Origin: Microbacterium sp. LWO14-1.2 | GTDB taxonomy: Bacteria; Actinomycetota; Actinomycetes; Actinomycetales; Microbacteriaceae | Assembly: GCF_038397715.1 (NCBI RefSeq) | Contig: NZ_CP151633.1 | Coordinates: 62,001 to 126,000, forward strand | DNA length: 64,000 nucleotides | Direction of reading: 5' to 3' | Part shown: positions 7,402 to 15,703 of the stretch, piece after piece | Numbering within the stretch: position 1 is the stretch's first letter | Layout of the letters: every line of letters starts with the position of its first letter | The notes under the pieces: model-generated | Databases searched by the model: none | What the model was told of the DNA's origin: nothing | The model's input: only the letters and a program-made list of their open reading frames with translations | Translations under genes and position numbers: made by a program

Positions 7402-9299
7402 TCGTTCTCCTCCGTCACTCGCGCCACCGGCTGGTCGCGTCGAACCTGGTCCCCCACGGCGACGAGCACCTGCACGATGCCGTCCTGCGGGGCGAGCACC
7501 GGGTGCTCCATCTTCATCGCCTCGATGGAGACGAGCGGGTCGCCCGCCTTCACCGTCGCTCCGTCGACGACGTGCACGGCGACGACGCTGCCCGGCATGG
7601 GCGCACGGCCCTCGGGCCCCGCCCCCGCCGCGTCCTGGTCACGTGTCTGCAGACGTCTCGCGGTGGCGGCCCGTCGGTCGAGCGGCCGGAGGCGGGCGGA
7701 TCTCCCGTCCTCGCTCACCCACACCGCGCCTTCGGCGTCCATCGCCGTCGAGGCCCGGGCACCGCGCATCTCCTCGACGCCGTCGATCACCTGGCCGTCC
7801 TCCGTCAGGAAGGCGAGAGTGCGCCGTCGCGGATCGGAGAGCGCCGCCCACACGCCGCCGGCGCGCGCCGCGCGGACGGCCTTCTCAGCGCGGGCCGCCA
7901 GAACGGTCTCTCGCGCGGCGGCGAGCATCGCCGGTGAGGGCGGCTCGGCCACGACGGGCAGAAGCGTCTCGATGATGCCCGTGTCGAGGTCTCCGTCGAC
8001 GACTCGCGGGTCGCGGCAGAGCTGTCGGAGGAACTCGATGTTCGTCTCCACGCCGAGCACCACGGTCGCCGCAAGCGCCTCGTCGAGCCGGCGCAGCGCG
8101 GTCTGCCTGTCGTCGGCCACGGCGATGATCTTCGCGATCATCGGATCGTAGAAGCCCGACACCTCGGAGCCGGACTCCACCGCGGCATCCACCCGCACAC
8201 CGGGGGGCGGCTGGAACAGCAGGACCCGTCCCGTCGACGGGAGGAACCCGCGGTGCGGAGACTCGGCGTAGACCCGCGCCTCGACCGCGTGACCGGTCAG
8301 CTCCGGAGCCGGATCCAGCCTGCCGCCCGCGGCGACGCGCAGCTGCAGCTCCACCAGGTCGAGGCCGGTGACCTCCTCCGTGACGGGATGCTCCACCTGC
8401 AGCCGCGTGTTCATCTCGATGAAGAACACGTCGTCCGGTGCGTCGGCGTCGACGAGGAACTCCACGGTGCCGGCGCCCACGTACGAGACGCTCTCCGCCG
8501 CCTGCACGGCGGCTTCGAGGAGGGTCTGCCTCGTCGACTCCGGGATGCCCGCAGACGGCGCCTCCTCGATGACCTTCTGGTGGCGGCGCTGAAGGGTGCA
8601 CTCGCGCTCGCCGAGCGCGATGACCGTTCCGTGTGCGTCCCCGAAGACCTGCACCTCGATGTGGCGGGGCCTGCGGATCAGCCGCTCGAGGATGAGCGAG
8701 TCGTCGCCGAAGGCCGCCTTCGCGACCCGCCGCGCCGAGGCGAGGGCGGGCGCGAGGCCGGCGGCATCGGCGACCACCTCCATGCCCTTGCCTCCGCCGC
8801 CCGCGCTGGGCTTCACGAGCAGGGGGAAGCCGACGGATCCCGCCTCGTCGGCGATCTCCCGGTCCGACAGCCCGCGCGCGTCGAAGCCCGGCACCACGGG
8901 CACACCCGAGCGCATGACGTGGTCGCGGGCTCGCGCCTTGTCGCCCATGATCTGCAGCGCATCGACCCCGGGGCCGATGAAGACGATGCCGCTCTCGGCG
9001 CACGCCTCCGCGAGACCCACGCTCTCCGACAGGAAGCCGTAACCGGGGTGGATCGCCTGGGCGCCGGTGCTCCGTGCGGCCGCGATCACGGCGTCGATGT
9101 CGAGGTAGGAGTCGGCGGCCGGAGGAGGTCCGATCCGCACGGCGTCGTCGGCCTCGCTGACGTGCGGCGCCTCGGCGTCGGCATCGCTGTACACCGCGAT
9201 GCTCCGGATGCCGAGGGTCCGCAGCGTGCGGATGATGCGCCGGGCGATCTCGCCGCGGTTCGCGACGAGGACGGTGGAGAAGTACGGGGTGGTCGACAT
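7398..9299 (-). CDS. acyl-CoA carboxylase alpha subunit (biotin carboxylase + BCCP)
   Basis: The ATP-dependent biotin carboxylase and carrier subunit of a methylcrotonyl/propionyl-type carboxylase. The order is an N-terminal pre-ATP-grasp domain (VLVANRGEIARRI), ATP-grasp with the glycine-rich loop PSAGGGGKGMEV, the biotin carboxylase C-terminal domain (EMNTRLQVEHPVTE), a linker region, and the biotinyl domain with AMKM, whose Lys carries biotin, near the C-terminus. I chose the ATG at 9299, which has AGGATG upstream; a GTG at 9308 overlapping the beta-subunit stop (GTGA) would add three residues. Together with the beta subunit directly upstream and the dehydrogenase downstream it points to 3-methylcrotonyl-CoA in leucine catabolism (AccA1-like). 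Confidence 0.93.
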   Translation of the reverse strand: MSTTPYFSTVLVANRGEIARRIIRTLRTLGIRSIAVYSDADAEAPHVSEADDAVRIGPPPAADSYLDIDAVIAAARSTGAQAIHPGYGFLSESVGLAEACAESGIVFIGPGVDALQIMGDKARARDHVMRSGVPVVPGFDARGLSDREIADEAGSVGFPLLVKPSAGGGGKGMEVVADAAGLAPALASARRVAKAAFGDDSLILERLIRRPRHIEVQVFGDAHGTVIALGERECTLQRRHQKVIEEAPSAGIPESTRQTLLEAAVQAAESVSYVGAGTVEFLVDADAPDDVFFIEMNTRLQVEHPVTEEVTGLDLVELQLRVAAGGRLDPAPELTGHAVEARVYAESPHRGFLPSTGRVLLFQPPPGVRVDAAVESGSEVSGFYDPMIAKIIAVADDRQTALRRLDEALAATVVLGVETNIEFLRQLCRDPRVVDGDLDTGIIETLLPVVAEPPSPAMLAAARETVLAARAEKAVRAARAGGVWAALSDPRRRTLAFLTEDGQVIDGVEEMRGARASTAMDAEGAVWVSEDGRSARLRPLDRRAATARRLQTRDQDAAGAGPEGRAPMPGSVVAVHVVDGATVKAGDPLVSIEAMKMEHPVLAPQDGIVQVLVAVGDQVRRDQPVARVTEENE

Positions 9300-9304
9300 G
9301 GCGG

Positions 9305-10858
9305 TCACATCCTGAAGAGGCCGAAGCGGGGCTCGGGCAGCGGGGTGCGGGCGACGACGTCGAGCGCGAGACCGAGGAGGTCGCGGGTCTGAGCGGGATC
9401 GATGATGCCGTCGTCCCAGAGCCGTGCCGTCGCGTAGTACGGCTCGCCCTGCGTCTCGTACTGCTCGCGGATCGGCTGCTGGAAGGCGGAACGCTCATCG
9501 GCGCTCCACGACTCGCCTCGAGCGGCGAGCTGGTCCTCCTTCACCGTGGCGAGGACGGACGCCGCCTGGGCGCCGCCCATGACGGAGATCCGACTGGCCG
9601 GCCAGGTCCACAGGAACCGGGGAGAGTAGGCGCGTCCGCACATGGAGTAGTTGCCGGCGCCGAACGAGCCGCCGACGATCACAGTGAGCTTCGGCACCCT
9701 GGTGCTCGCGACGGCCGTCACCATCTTCGCGCCGTCTTTCGCGATGCCGCCGGCCTCGGCATCCGATCCGACCATGAAGCCGGTGATGTTCTGCAGGAAC
9801 AGCAGGGGGATGCCGCGCTGGTCGCAGAGCTCGATGAAGTGGGCGCCCTTGAGAGCCGACTCGCTGAAGAGCACGCCGTCGTTGGCGACGATGCCCACCG
9901 GGTGGCCGTGCAGCCGGGCGAAACCGGTGACGAGCGTGGTGCCGTACTCGGCCTTGAACTCGCGGAAGCTGTCTCCGTCGACGAGGCGGTCGATGACCAC
10001 GTGCACGTCGTAAGCCTCGTTCACGTCGACCGGCACGACGTCGTACAGCGAGCCGAGTTCGGAGGGGGGCCTGCTCTCGTGCACCTCCCACGCCGGCGCC
10101 GCAGGAGCGGGGAGCGTGGCGACGATGTCGCGCAGGATCTCGAGTGCGTGCTCGTCGTCGTCGGCGAGGTGGTCGACGACCCCGCTGCGACGGGCGTGCA
10201 GTTCGCCGCCGCCGAGCTCCTCAGCCGTCACGACCTCGCCGATCGCGGCTTTCACGAGCGGCGGCCCGCCGAGGAAGATCGTCCCCTGGTTGCGGACGAT
10301 GACGGTCTCATCGCTCATGGCCGGCACGTAGGCGCCGCCCGCGGTGCAGGAGCCGAGCACGGCGGCCAGCTGCGGGACGCCCTCCGCCGACATCCGCGCC
10401 TGGTTGTAGAAGATGCGGCCGAAGTGCTCGCGGTCGGGGAACACCTCGTCCTGCCTCGGCAGGAACGCACCGCCGGAGTCGACGAGGTAAAGGCAGGGCA
10501 GCCTGTTCTCGAGCGCGATCTCCTGCGCGCGCAGGTGCTTCTTCACGGTGAGGGGCAGATAGGTGCCGCCCTTGACGGTGGCGTCGTTGCAGACGACCAT
10601 CACGTGCCGACCGTGGACGAGGCCGATGCCCGCGATCACACCGGCCCCCGGTGCTTCGCCGTCGTACAGACCGTCGGCGGCGAGCGGCGCGATCTCCACG
10701 AAGGGACTGCCCTCGTCGAGAAGCCGCGCGACGCGGTCTCGCGGGAGCAGCTTCCCCCGGGCGACGTGCCTCTGTCGCGAGGACTCCGATCCGCCGAGTG
10801 CGGCGGCCGCGAGGCGCTCGCGCAGTTCGTCGGCCAGGGTCTCCTGGGTTACGGGCAT
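9305..10858 (-). CDS. acyl-CoA carboxylase beta subunit (carboxyltransferase), methylcrotonyl-CoA type
   Basis: About 517 aa with the paired crotonase-like carboxyltransferase domains. It moves the carboxyl group from biotin to the acyl-Co[23 protein letters not shown] and [20 protein letters not shown] are typical of methylcrotonyl/geranyl-CoA carboxylases rather than acetyl- or propionyl-CoA ones. The C-terminal half has [19 protein letters not shown] and [21 protein letters not shown] start at the ATG at 10858 because GAGGAGG lies just ahead of it; an upstream ATG at 10882 would overlap that signal. It is the first gene of the five-gene operon, divergent from a TetR gene across a perfect palindrome at 10921-10940. 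Confidence 0.93.
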   Translation of the reverse strand: MPVTQETLADELRERLAAAALGGSESSRQRHVARGKLLPRDRVARLLDEGSPFVEIAPLAADGLYDGEAPGAGVIAGIGLVHGRHVMVVCNDATVKGGTYLPLTVKKHLRAQEIALENRLPCLYLVDSGGAFLPRQDEVFPDREHFGRIFYNQARMSAEGVPQLAAVLGSCTAGGAYVPAMSDETVIVRNQGTIFLGGPPLVKAAIGEVVTAEELGGGELHARRSGVVDHLADDDEHALEILRDIVATLPAPAAPAWEVHESRPPSELGSLYDVVPVDVNEAYDVHVVIDRLVDGDSFREFKAEYGTTLVTGFARLHGHPVGIVANDGVLFSESALKGAHFIELCDQRGIPLLFLQNITGFMVGSDAEAGGIAKDGAKMVTAVASTRVPKLTVIVGGSFGAGNYSMCGRAYSPRFLWTWPASRISVMGGAQAASVLATVKEDQLAARGESWSADERSAFQQPIREQYETQGEPYYATARLWDDGIIDPAQTRDLLGLALDVVARTPLPEPRFGLFRM

Positions 10859-10920
10859 CGTGTTGTCCTCCTCGACCCACATCGCGCCTCGGTAACGATC
10901 TGGCGCGCTCGATGCGCTTT

Positions 10921-10940
10921 CGGTTAGTGTTCACTAACCG
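10921..10940. promoter_or_regulatory. perfect inverted repeat, candidate TetR operator
   Basis: CGGTTAGTG and CACTAACCG form 9-bp perfect arms around a TT centre, between the divergent carboxylase and TetR starts. A weaker related repeat (GGTTAGCGAGGATTAACT) follows at 10950-10967, right before the TetR ATG. The location and symmetry fit an operator controlling both directions, including autoregulation. Binding is inferred. Confidence 0.72.
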
Positions 10941-10949
10941 ATGGCATCA

Positions 10950-10967
10950 GGTTAGCGAGGATTAACT
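10950..10967. promoter_or_regulatory. second, imperfect TetR half-site pair
   Basis: GGTTA...TTAAC repeats the outer bases of the palindrome at 10921-10940 with a degenerate core. It ends 3 nt before the TetR start codon, where a bound repressor would block its expression. Confidence 0.4.
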
Positions 10968-10970
10968 GAG

Positions 10971-11564
10971 ATGACAACCCCTGTGACGGCCCGAGATCGA
11001 GCGAAAGCCGAGCGCTCCGACGCCATCCTCCGCGAGGCCGCGCGCCTCTTCGCCGAGCGCGGCTACAACGGCGTGAGCCTGGAGGACATCGGTGCGGCCG
11101 TCGGCGTGTCCGGCCCCGCCGTGTACCGTCACTTCGCGGGCAAGCAGGCTCTGCTGGGCGCCGTGCTGGTCAAGGTCAGCGACGACCTCGTCTCGGGTGG
11201 CACCGACGTCGCGGCGAAGGCGGCGGACGACGCGCAGAGGATGCGCGCGCTGATCGCGTTCCACGTGGAGTTCGCGCTCGGCCACGCCGACGTGATCCGT
11301 GTGCACGACCGCGACGTCGTACAACTCGCCGCGAGCGACCACGCCGAGGTCCGGCGCCTGCAGCGCGCCTACATCGAGCTGTGGATCCGCACGCTCGCGC
11401 CCCTCGTCGATGCGGATTCCGACGAGCTGCGCCTGCGCGTGCAGGCCTGCTTCGGCCTCATCAACTCCACTCCGCACAGCACGCGGTCCGCGTCACGGCG
11501 CCGCTCCACCACCGCGTCGGTTCTCGGGGCGATGGCGGAGGCAGCGCTGCGTGCACCTAGCTGA
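10971..11564 (+). CDS. TetR-family regulator of the branched-chain acyl-CoA operon
   Basis: A 197-aa TetR-type repressor. The helix-turn-helix is at about residues 12-60 (ILREAARLFAERGYNGVSLEDIGAAVGVSGPAVYRHFAGK), and the rest is the ligand/dimer domain. It is divergent from the carboxylase operon and its 3' end overlaps the convergent bkdC gene by 8 bp. In M. tuberculosis the TetR at the same place (Rv2506, named BkaR in the literature I recall) represses a branched-chain keto/amino acid operon. By synteny this protein probably does the same and senses an acyl-CoA intermediate. The inducer is not evident from sequence. Confidence 0.88.
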   Translation: MTTPVTARDRAKAERSDAILREAARLFAERGYNGVSLEDIGAAVGVSGPAVYRHFAGKQALLGAVLVKVSDDLVSGGTDVAAKAADDAQRMRALIAFHVEFALGHADVIRVHDRDVVQLAASDHAEVRRLQRAYIELWIRTLAPLVDADSDELRLRVQACFGLINSTPHSTRSASRRRSTTASVLGAMAEAALRAPS

Positions 11565-12936
11565 ACAGCATCGCGCGACCCGGCTCCTCCAGCACGTCGG
11601 CGACGTCCTTGAGGAAGCGCGCACCCTCCGCGCCGTCCACCAGCCGATGGTCGAACGACAGGCTCAGCGTCATCAGCTGCCGCAGCGCGATCTCGCCGCG
11701 GTACTCCCAGGGCTGTCGCCGGACAGCACCGACCGCGAGGATGCCCGATTGCCCCGGCGGCAGGATCGGGGTGCCGGCGTCGACGCCGAACACGCCGATG
11801 TTCGAGATCGTGAAGGTGCCGCCGGCGAGTTCAGCCGGTGATGTCTTGCCTGACCGTGCCGTGCTCGCCAGGGCGGCGATCGCGTCGGCCAGCTGTGTCA
11901 GCGTGAGCGACTGGGCCTCGCGGATGTGCGGAACGATGAGACCGCGGTCGGTCGCCGCGGCGATGCCGAGGTCGACGTATCCGTGCTCGACGATCTCGCC
12001 CGCCTGCTCGTCCCACCGGGAGTTGAGGCCCGGTGTGCGCGGCAGGGCCATGCACACGGCCTTGGCGACCACGGCCAGCGGTCCGATCCGATGCTCGGCC
12101 AAACGCCGATCCTCCCGCAGCGAGGCGACGAGGTCCATGGTCGCGGTCACATCGACCGTGTGGAAGACCGTGACGTGCGGCGCCGTGAACGCGCTCTGCA
12201 CCATGGCGGCCGCCGTGTGCTTGCGGACTCCGCGGATCGGGATGCGCGTCTCGCGGTCCCGCGCGCCGAGTCCGGCCGGACTGTCCGGTACCGCCGAGGC
12301 CGGCGCCGCCGCCGTCGTCGACGGCGGAGCCATGACCGGCGCCGCTCCGACGCGGGCCGCGTAGGCGTCGACGTCGGCACGGGTGATGAGCCGGTCACCG
12401 AGCTCCGCGGCGATCAGCACCAGGTCGACGCCGAGGCGCTTCGCGTGCGCGCGCACCGGCGGAGTGGAGCGCGGTCGCTCGACGACGGTCTCCGACGACA
12501 GCGAGGGCGTGGCGTCGTGCGGCGCCGCCTCGAGCACGGCGGTGTCGGCGGGCCGCGCCGCTCCCCCACGACGCGCGCGACGCGCGGGGCGGCCGGATGC
12601 CGTGGGTGCCGCGCCGTAGCCGACGAGGTTGGGCTGCGCCTTCTCCTCGGCCTCCGCGGTGGCGGGCTGCTCAGGCGCGGTTGCCGGCGCATCCCCGCCT
12701 TCGACGTCGAAGGCGATGAGAGGCGCCCCGACGGCCACGGTCTCCCCCGCCTCGGCATGCAGAGTCGAGACGGTGCCCTCGTACGGCGAGGGCAGTTCGA
12801 CGACGGCCTTCGCGGTCTCGACCTCGGCCAGGGTCTGGTTCAACGCGACGGGGTCGCCCGGGGAGACGAGCCACTGCACGACCTCGGCCTCGGTCAGGCC
12901 CTCGCCCAGGTCGGGAAGGCGGAACTCTGCGATCAT
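11557..12936 (-). CDS. bkdC: branched-chain 2-oxoacid dehydrogenase E2 (dihydrolipoamide acyltransferase)
   Basis: The 459-aa E2 core of the oxoacid dehydrogenase complex, which transfers the acyl group from lipoate to CoA. One lipoyl domain lies at 1-80, with lipoyl Lys43 in ETAKAVVE. A Pro/Ala-rich linker follows, then a peripheral E1/E3-binding domain (VRAHAKRLGVDL...ITRADVDAY, about 150-195), then the catalytic domain ending with the active-site segment SFDHRLVDGAEGARFL. The true start is the ATG at 12936, overlapping the E1beta stop. The gene closes a three-gene operon. No E3 (dihydrolipoamide dehydrogenase) gene is present nearby, so the complex must borrow the general Lpd. Confidence 0.93.
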   Translation of the reverse strand: MIAEFRLPDLGEGLTEAEVVQWLVSPGDPVALNQTLAEVETAKAVVELPSPYEGTVSTLHAEAGETVAVGAPLIAFDVEGGDAPATAPEQPATAEAEEKAQPNLVGYGAAPTASGRPARRARRGGAARPADTAVLEAAPHDATPSLSSETVVERPRSTPPVRAHAKRLGVDLVLIAAELGDRLITRADVDAYAARVGAAPVMAPPSTTAAAPASAVPDSPAGLGARDRETRIPIRGVRKHTAAAMVQSAFTAPHVTVFHTVDVTATMDLVASLREDRRLAEHRIGPLAVVAKAVCMALPRTPGLNSRWDEQAGEIVEHGYVDLGIAAATDRGLIVPHIREAQSLTLTQLADAIAALASTARSGKTSPAELAGGTFTISNIGVFGVDAGTPILPPGQSGILAVGAVRRQPWEYRGEIALRQLMTLSLSFDHRLVDGAEGARFLKDVADVLEEPGRAMLFS

Positions 12937-13943
12937 GCGTCGGCCCCCGTCAGGCTGTTCGGTCGGTCCATGACCCGGTCGACCGCGTCGAGCAGCCGGT
13001 CGAGGTCGGGGAGGTGGTGCTTCTCGAGCTTCGCGGGCGGGTACGGGATGTCGTGACCCGTCACCCGCAGCGGCGCCGACTCGAGGTATTCGAAGCAGCG
13101 TTCGGTGATGCTCGCGATGACCTCGGCGGCCACACCCGCCTCGCGGGAGGCTTCGTGAGCGACGACCACGCGTCCCGTCTTGCGCACCGATGCGGCCACG
13201 GAGTCGTAGTCGACGGGCGACAGTGACCGCAGGTCTATCACCTCGAGCGAGACGCCCTCGTCCTCCGCGGCATCGGCGGCCTGCAGCGCGGTGCCCACCA
13301 TCGCCCCGTAGGTGATGAGCGTGGCATCCGTGCCTGGTCTCACGACGCGCGCGAGTCCCATCGGCGCAGCGTCCGCGAGGGGCGCCTCGAGGTCGACCGC
13401 CCCCTTGTGGTGGTACAGGCGCTTGGGCTCGAAGAAGATCACCGGGTCGTCGCTCGCGATCGCCTGCCGAAGGCTGCGATAGGCGTCTTCCGGATTCGAG
13501 ACGGCGATCACGCGCAGGCCCGCCGTGTGCACGAAGTACGCCTCCGGCGATTCCGAGTGATGTTCGGCGGCGCCGATGCCACCCGCCCACGGGATGCGGA
13601 TCGTGATCGGCATCCTCACCCGTCCCTGTGTGCGGTAGTGCAGCTTCGCGACCTGCGCGACGATCTGGTCGAACGCCGGGTACACGAAGCCGTCGAACTG
13701 GATCTCGACGACCGGGCGGTATCCGCGGAACGCGAGTCCGACGGCCATCCCCACGATGCCGGACTCCGCCAGCGGGGTGTCGATGACGCGCGCGGCCCCG
13801 AACTCGTCGAGCAGCCCGTCGGTGATGCGGAAGACCCCACCGAGCTTCCCGATGTCCTCGCCCAGCAGCACGACCCTGTCGTCGTCGCGCATCGCCTGAC
13901 GCAATCCTGCCCCGAGAGCCTTCCCGAGAGTGAGCTCCGCCAC
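12933..13943 (-). CDS. bkdB: branched-chain 2-oxoacid dehydrogenase E1 beta subunit
   Basis: A 336-aa transketolase-like subunit that, with E1alpha, decarboxylates branched-chain 2-oxoacids using thiamine diphosphate. LLGEDIGKLGGVFRITDGLLDEFGAARVIDTPLAESGIVGMAVGLAFRG is the conserved pyrimidine-binding half with the cofactor-activating Glu, followed by IRIPWAGGIGAAEHHSESPEAYF. Full length for the heterotetrameric E1 type. It is separated from E1alpha by two bases and overlaps E2, so expression is coupled. Confidence 0.93.
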   Translation of the reverse strand: MAELTLGKALGAGLRQAMRDDDRVVLLGEDIGKLGGVFRITDGLLDEFGAARVIDTPLAESGIVGMAVGLAFRGYRPVVEIQFDGFVYPAFDQIVAQVAKLHYRTQGRVRMPITIRIPWAGGIGAAEHHSESPEAYFVHTAGLRVIAVSNPEDAYRSLRQAIASDDPVIFFEPKRLYHHKGAVDLEAPLADAAPMGLARVVRPGTDATLITYGAMVGTALQAADAAEDEGVSLEVIDLRSLSPVDYDSVAASVRKTGRVVVAHEASREAGVAAEVIASITERCFEYLESAPLRVTGHDIPYPPAKLEKHHLPDLDRLLDAVDRVMDRPNSLTGADA

Positions 13944-13945
13944 GA

Positions 13946-15061
13946 TCAGACCTCGCCCTCGAACGTCGAGAGATACGCCGCGTACTCGTCGCGCTGGCGC
14001 TCGAGCCCGGCGTGCGGCTCGGCGTACACGCCGTCGAAGACCGCGAGGGGCTCACGGGTGACCATGCCGAGGCACTCCGCTCGCATCTCCTTCGCCACGG
14101 CATCCGCCGCCGCCTGCGTCTCCGCGAGGTGCTCGTCGCCGAGCTCGCCGATCCCCCGCAGGTAGGTCTCCAGACGGGCGATCGGGTCGCGGTCGCGCCA
14201 CGCGTCGAGCTCTTCGGCCGGGCGGTACCTCGTCGGGTCGTCGGCCGTCGTGTGCGGCCCCATCCGGTACGTGACGGCCTCGATGTAGGCGGGGCCCTTG
14301 CCCGACCGAGCGTGGTCGAGCGCCCACCGCATCGCAGCCAGGCAGGCAAGCACGTCGTTGCCGTCCACCCGCAGGCTGGGGATGCCGAAGCCCGGCGCCC
14401 GCCCTGCGATGGGGTACTGCGACTGCAGCGCCACCGGTTCCGAGATCGCCCAGTGGTTGTTCTGACACACGAAGACGACGGGCGCCTGATACGACGCGGC
14501 GAAGATCATCGCCTCGTTCACGTCGCCCTGGCTCGTCGCGCCGTCGCCGAAGTAGGTGACGGCCACCTCGTCGGCTCCCTCGTGACGGATGCCGAGGGCA
14601 TACCCGACCGCGTGCAGCGACTGCGCCCCGATGATGATCTGCAGCGGCGCGACGCGGAGTGCCGCAGGGTCATGCCCCGCACCTTCCTCACCGCGCCACA
14701 TGCGCACGTAGTCGCCGGGCTGAGCGCCGCGCGCGTAGATGACGCCGGTCTCCCGGTAGCTCGGGAACACGTAGTCCTGCGGGGCCAGAGCCCGTGCCGT
14801 GCCGATCTGCGTGGCCTCCTGCCCCTGGCACGGCGCCCAGAGGCCGAGCTGCCCCTGACGCTGGAGGGCGACGCCCTCCGTGTCGATACGGCGCAGCACG
14901 ACCATGTCGCGGAGCAGCGCGCGCAGCTGCGCGGGGTCGACGTCCTGTACGAAGCGGTCGAGCTGCGGGTTGGGGATCCGCGCGCCGTCGGGGGTCAGGA
15001 TGCGCTCGGCGAGCTCCAGATCCTGCGCGGTGTCGGCGATCGGGGTGATCTGCGGTGACAT
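13946..15061 (-). CDS. bkdA: branched-chain 2-oxoacid dehydrogenase E1 alpha subunit
   Basis: About 371 aa, the thiamine-diphosphate-binding subunit. The diphosphate/magnesium motif is GDGATSQGDVNEAMIFAASYQAPVVFVCQNN, and the phosphorylation-loop region TYRMGPHTTADDPTRYR is present. I start at the ATG at 15061, with AGGAGG six bases upstream; an adjacent ATG at 15064 is possible, and the frame is open further up to 15103. First gene of the bkd operon, divergent from an Lrp-type regulator across a set of inverted repeats at 15157-15194. It controls entry of leucine, isoleucine and valine oxoacids into catabolism or branched fatty acid priming. Confidence 0.93.
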   Translation of the reverse strand: MSPQITPIADTAQDLELAERILTPDGARIPNPQLDRFVQDVDPAQLRALLRDMVVLRRIDTEGVALQRQGQLGLWAPCQGQEATQIGTARALAPQDYVFPSYRETGVIYARGAQPGDYVRMWRGEEGAGHDPAALRVAPLQIIIGAQSLHAVGYALGIRHEGADEVAVTYFGDGATSQGDVNEAMIFAASYQAPVVFVCQNNHWAISEPVALQSQYPIAGRAPGFGIPSLRVDGNDVLACLAAMRWALDHARSGKGPAYIEAVTYRMGPHTTADDPTRYRPAEELDAWRDRDPIARLETYLRGIGELGDEHLAETQAAADAVAKEMRAECLGMVTREPLAVFDGVYAEPHAGLERQRDEYAAYLSTFEGEV

Positions 15062-15156
15062 CATCGTCCTCCTCATTCGCGGCGTCCTCGTGGGGCGCGG
15101 CACGCGGGTCCGGCATCGTCACCGGCTAACCAGAGCGTACGTCCGCTCATCACCTC

Positions 15157-15194
15157 GCTCAAGCAATGGAAGAGCGCTTGAGCATGTTGCTCAA
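15157..15194. promoter_or_regulatory. phased inverted repeats, candidate Lrp-type operator
   Basis: GCTCAAGC (15157-15164) and GCTTGAGC (15176-15183) are exact inverted copies. The second also belongs to TTGAGCA / TGCTCAA (15178-15194, 3-nt centre). Three half-sites in alternating orientation over 38 bp between the divergent bkdA and Lrp genes fit the multi-site binding of Lrp/AsnC octamers. Confidence 0.65.
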
Positions 15195-15215
15195 TTCAGC
15201 GGAATACCGCCCTGC

Positions 15216-15221
15216 TACTCT
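15216..15221 (+). promoter_or_regulatory. -10 element of the Lrp-type gene
   Basis: TACTCT ends 8 nt before the ATG at 15230, with no ribosome binding site between them, implying a leaderless or near-leaderless transcript that starts just downstream of the inverted repeats. Confidence 0.5.
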
Positions 15222-15229
15222 TTGGCACT

Positions 15230-15703
15230 ATGGCTGGCCTCGACCGCATCGATCTGGAACTCCTCGCCGCGCTCGCCGATGATCCGCGAGTCACGATCGT
15301 GGCGCTCGCCGAGAATCTCGGCCTCTCGCGCAACACCATCCAGGCACGCATGGCGCGTCTCGAGCAGACCGGCGTCTTCCTCTCCTACGAGAGGTCGTTC
15401 TCCACCGACGTGCTCGGATTCCCCCTGCAGGCCTTCGTGAGCATCGGCGTGCGTCAGACCGAGCTGCCGCGCATCATCAACGAGCTCGCGCGCATCCCCG
15501 AGGTCGTGCAGGCGCACGGTCTCAGCGGCTCCATCGACCTGCTCGCGCGGGTCGCGTGCCGCGACGCCCGTCACCTGTTCGACACCGACGCCTGCATCCT
15601 GTCGATCGAGGGGGTCGAGCGCACCGAGACGTCGCTCGCCATGGGCGAGGTCATCCCGTTCCGGGTCGCCGGGCTCATCGGGCTCGCGAAACGGGAATCC
15701 TGA
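15230..15703 (+). CDS. Lrp/AsnC-family regulator, probably of bkd
   Basis: A 157-aa Lrp/AsnC regulator. The winged helix-turn-helix is at 1-60 (IDLELLAALADDPRVTIVALAENLGLSRNTIQARMARLEQTG), followed by the alpha/beta effector domain (LQAFVSIGVRQTELPRIINELARIPEVVQAHGLSGSIDLLARVACRD). It is divergent from bkdA. Pseudomonas BkdR is an Lrp-type activator of the equivalent operon, so control by branched-chain amino acids is the natural inference. The gene's end overlaps the convergent alpha/beta hydrolase by 29 bp. Likely autoregulated through the repeats at 15157-15194. Confidence 0.88.
   Translation: MAGLDRIDLELLAALADDPRVTIVALAENLGLSRNTIQARMARLEQTGVFLSYERSFSTDVLGFPLQAFVSIGVRQTELPRIINELARIPEVVQAHGLSGSIDLLARVACRDARHLFDTDACILSIEGVERTETSLAMGEVIPFRVAGLIGLAKRES

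Noticed and set aside
10858..10882. Upstream ATG for the carboxylase beta subunit
   Set aside because: The extra eight residues include the ribosome binding site of the ATG at 10858; homology begins there.
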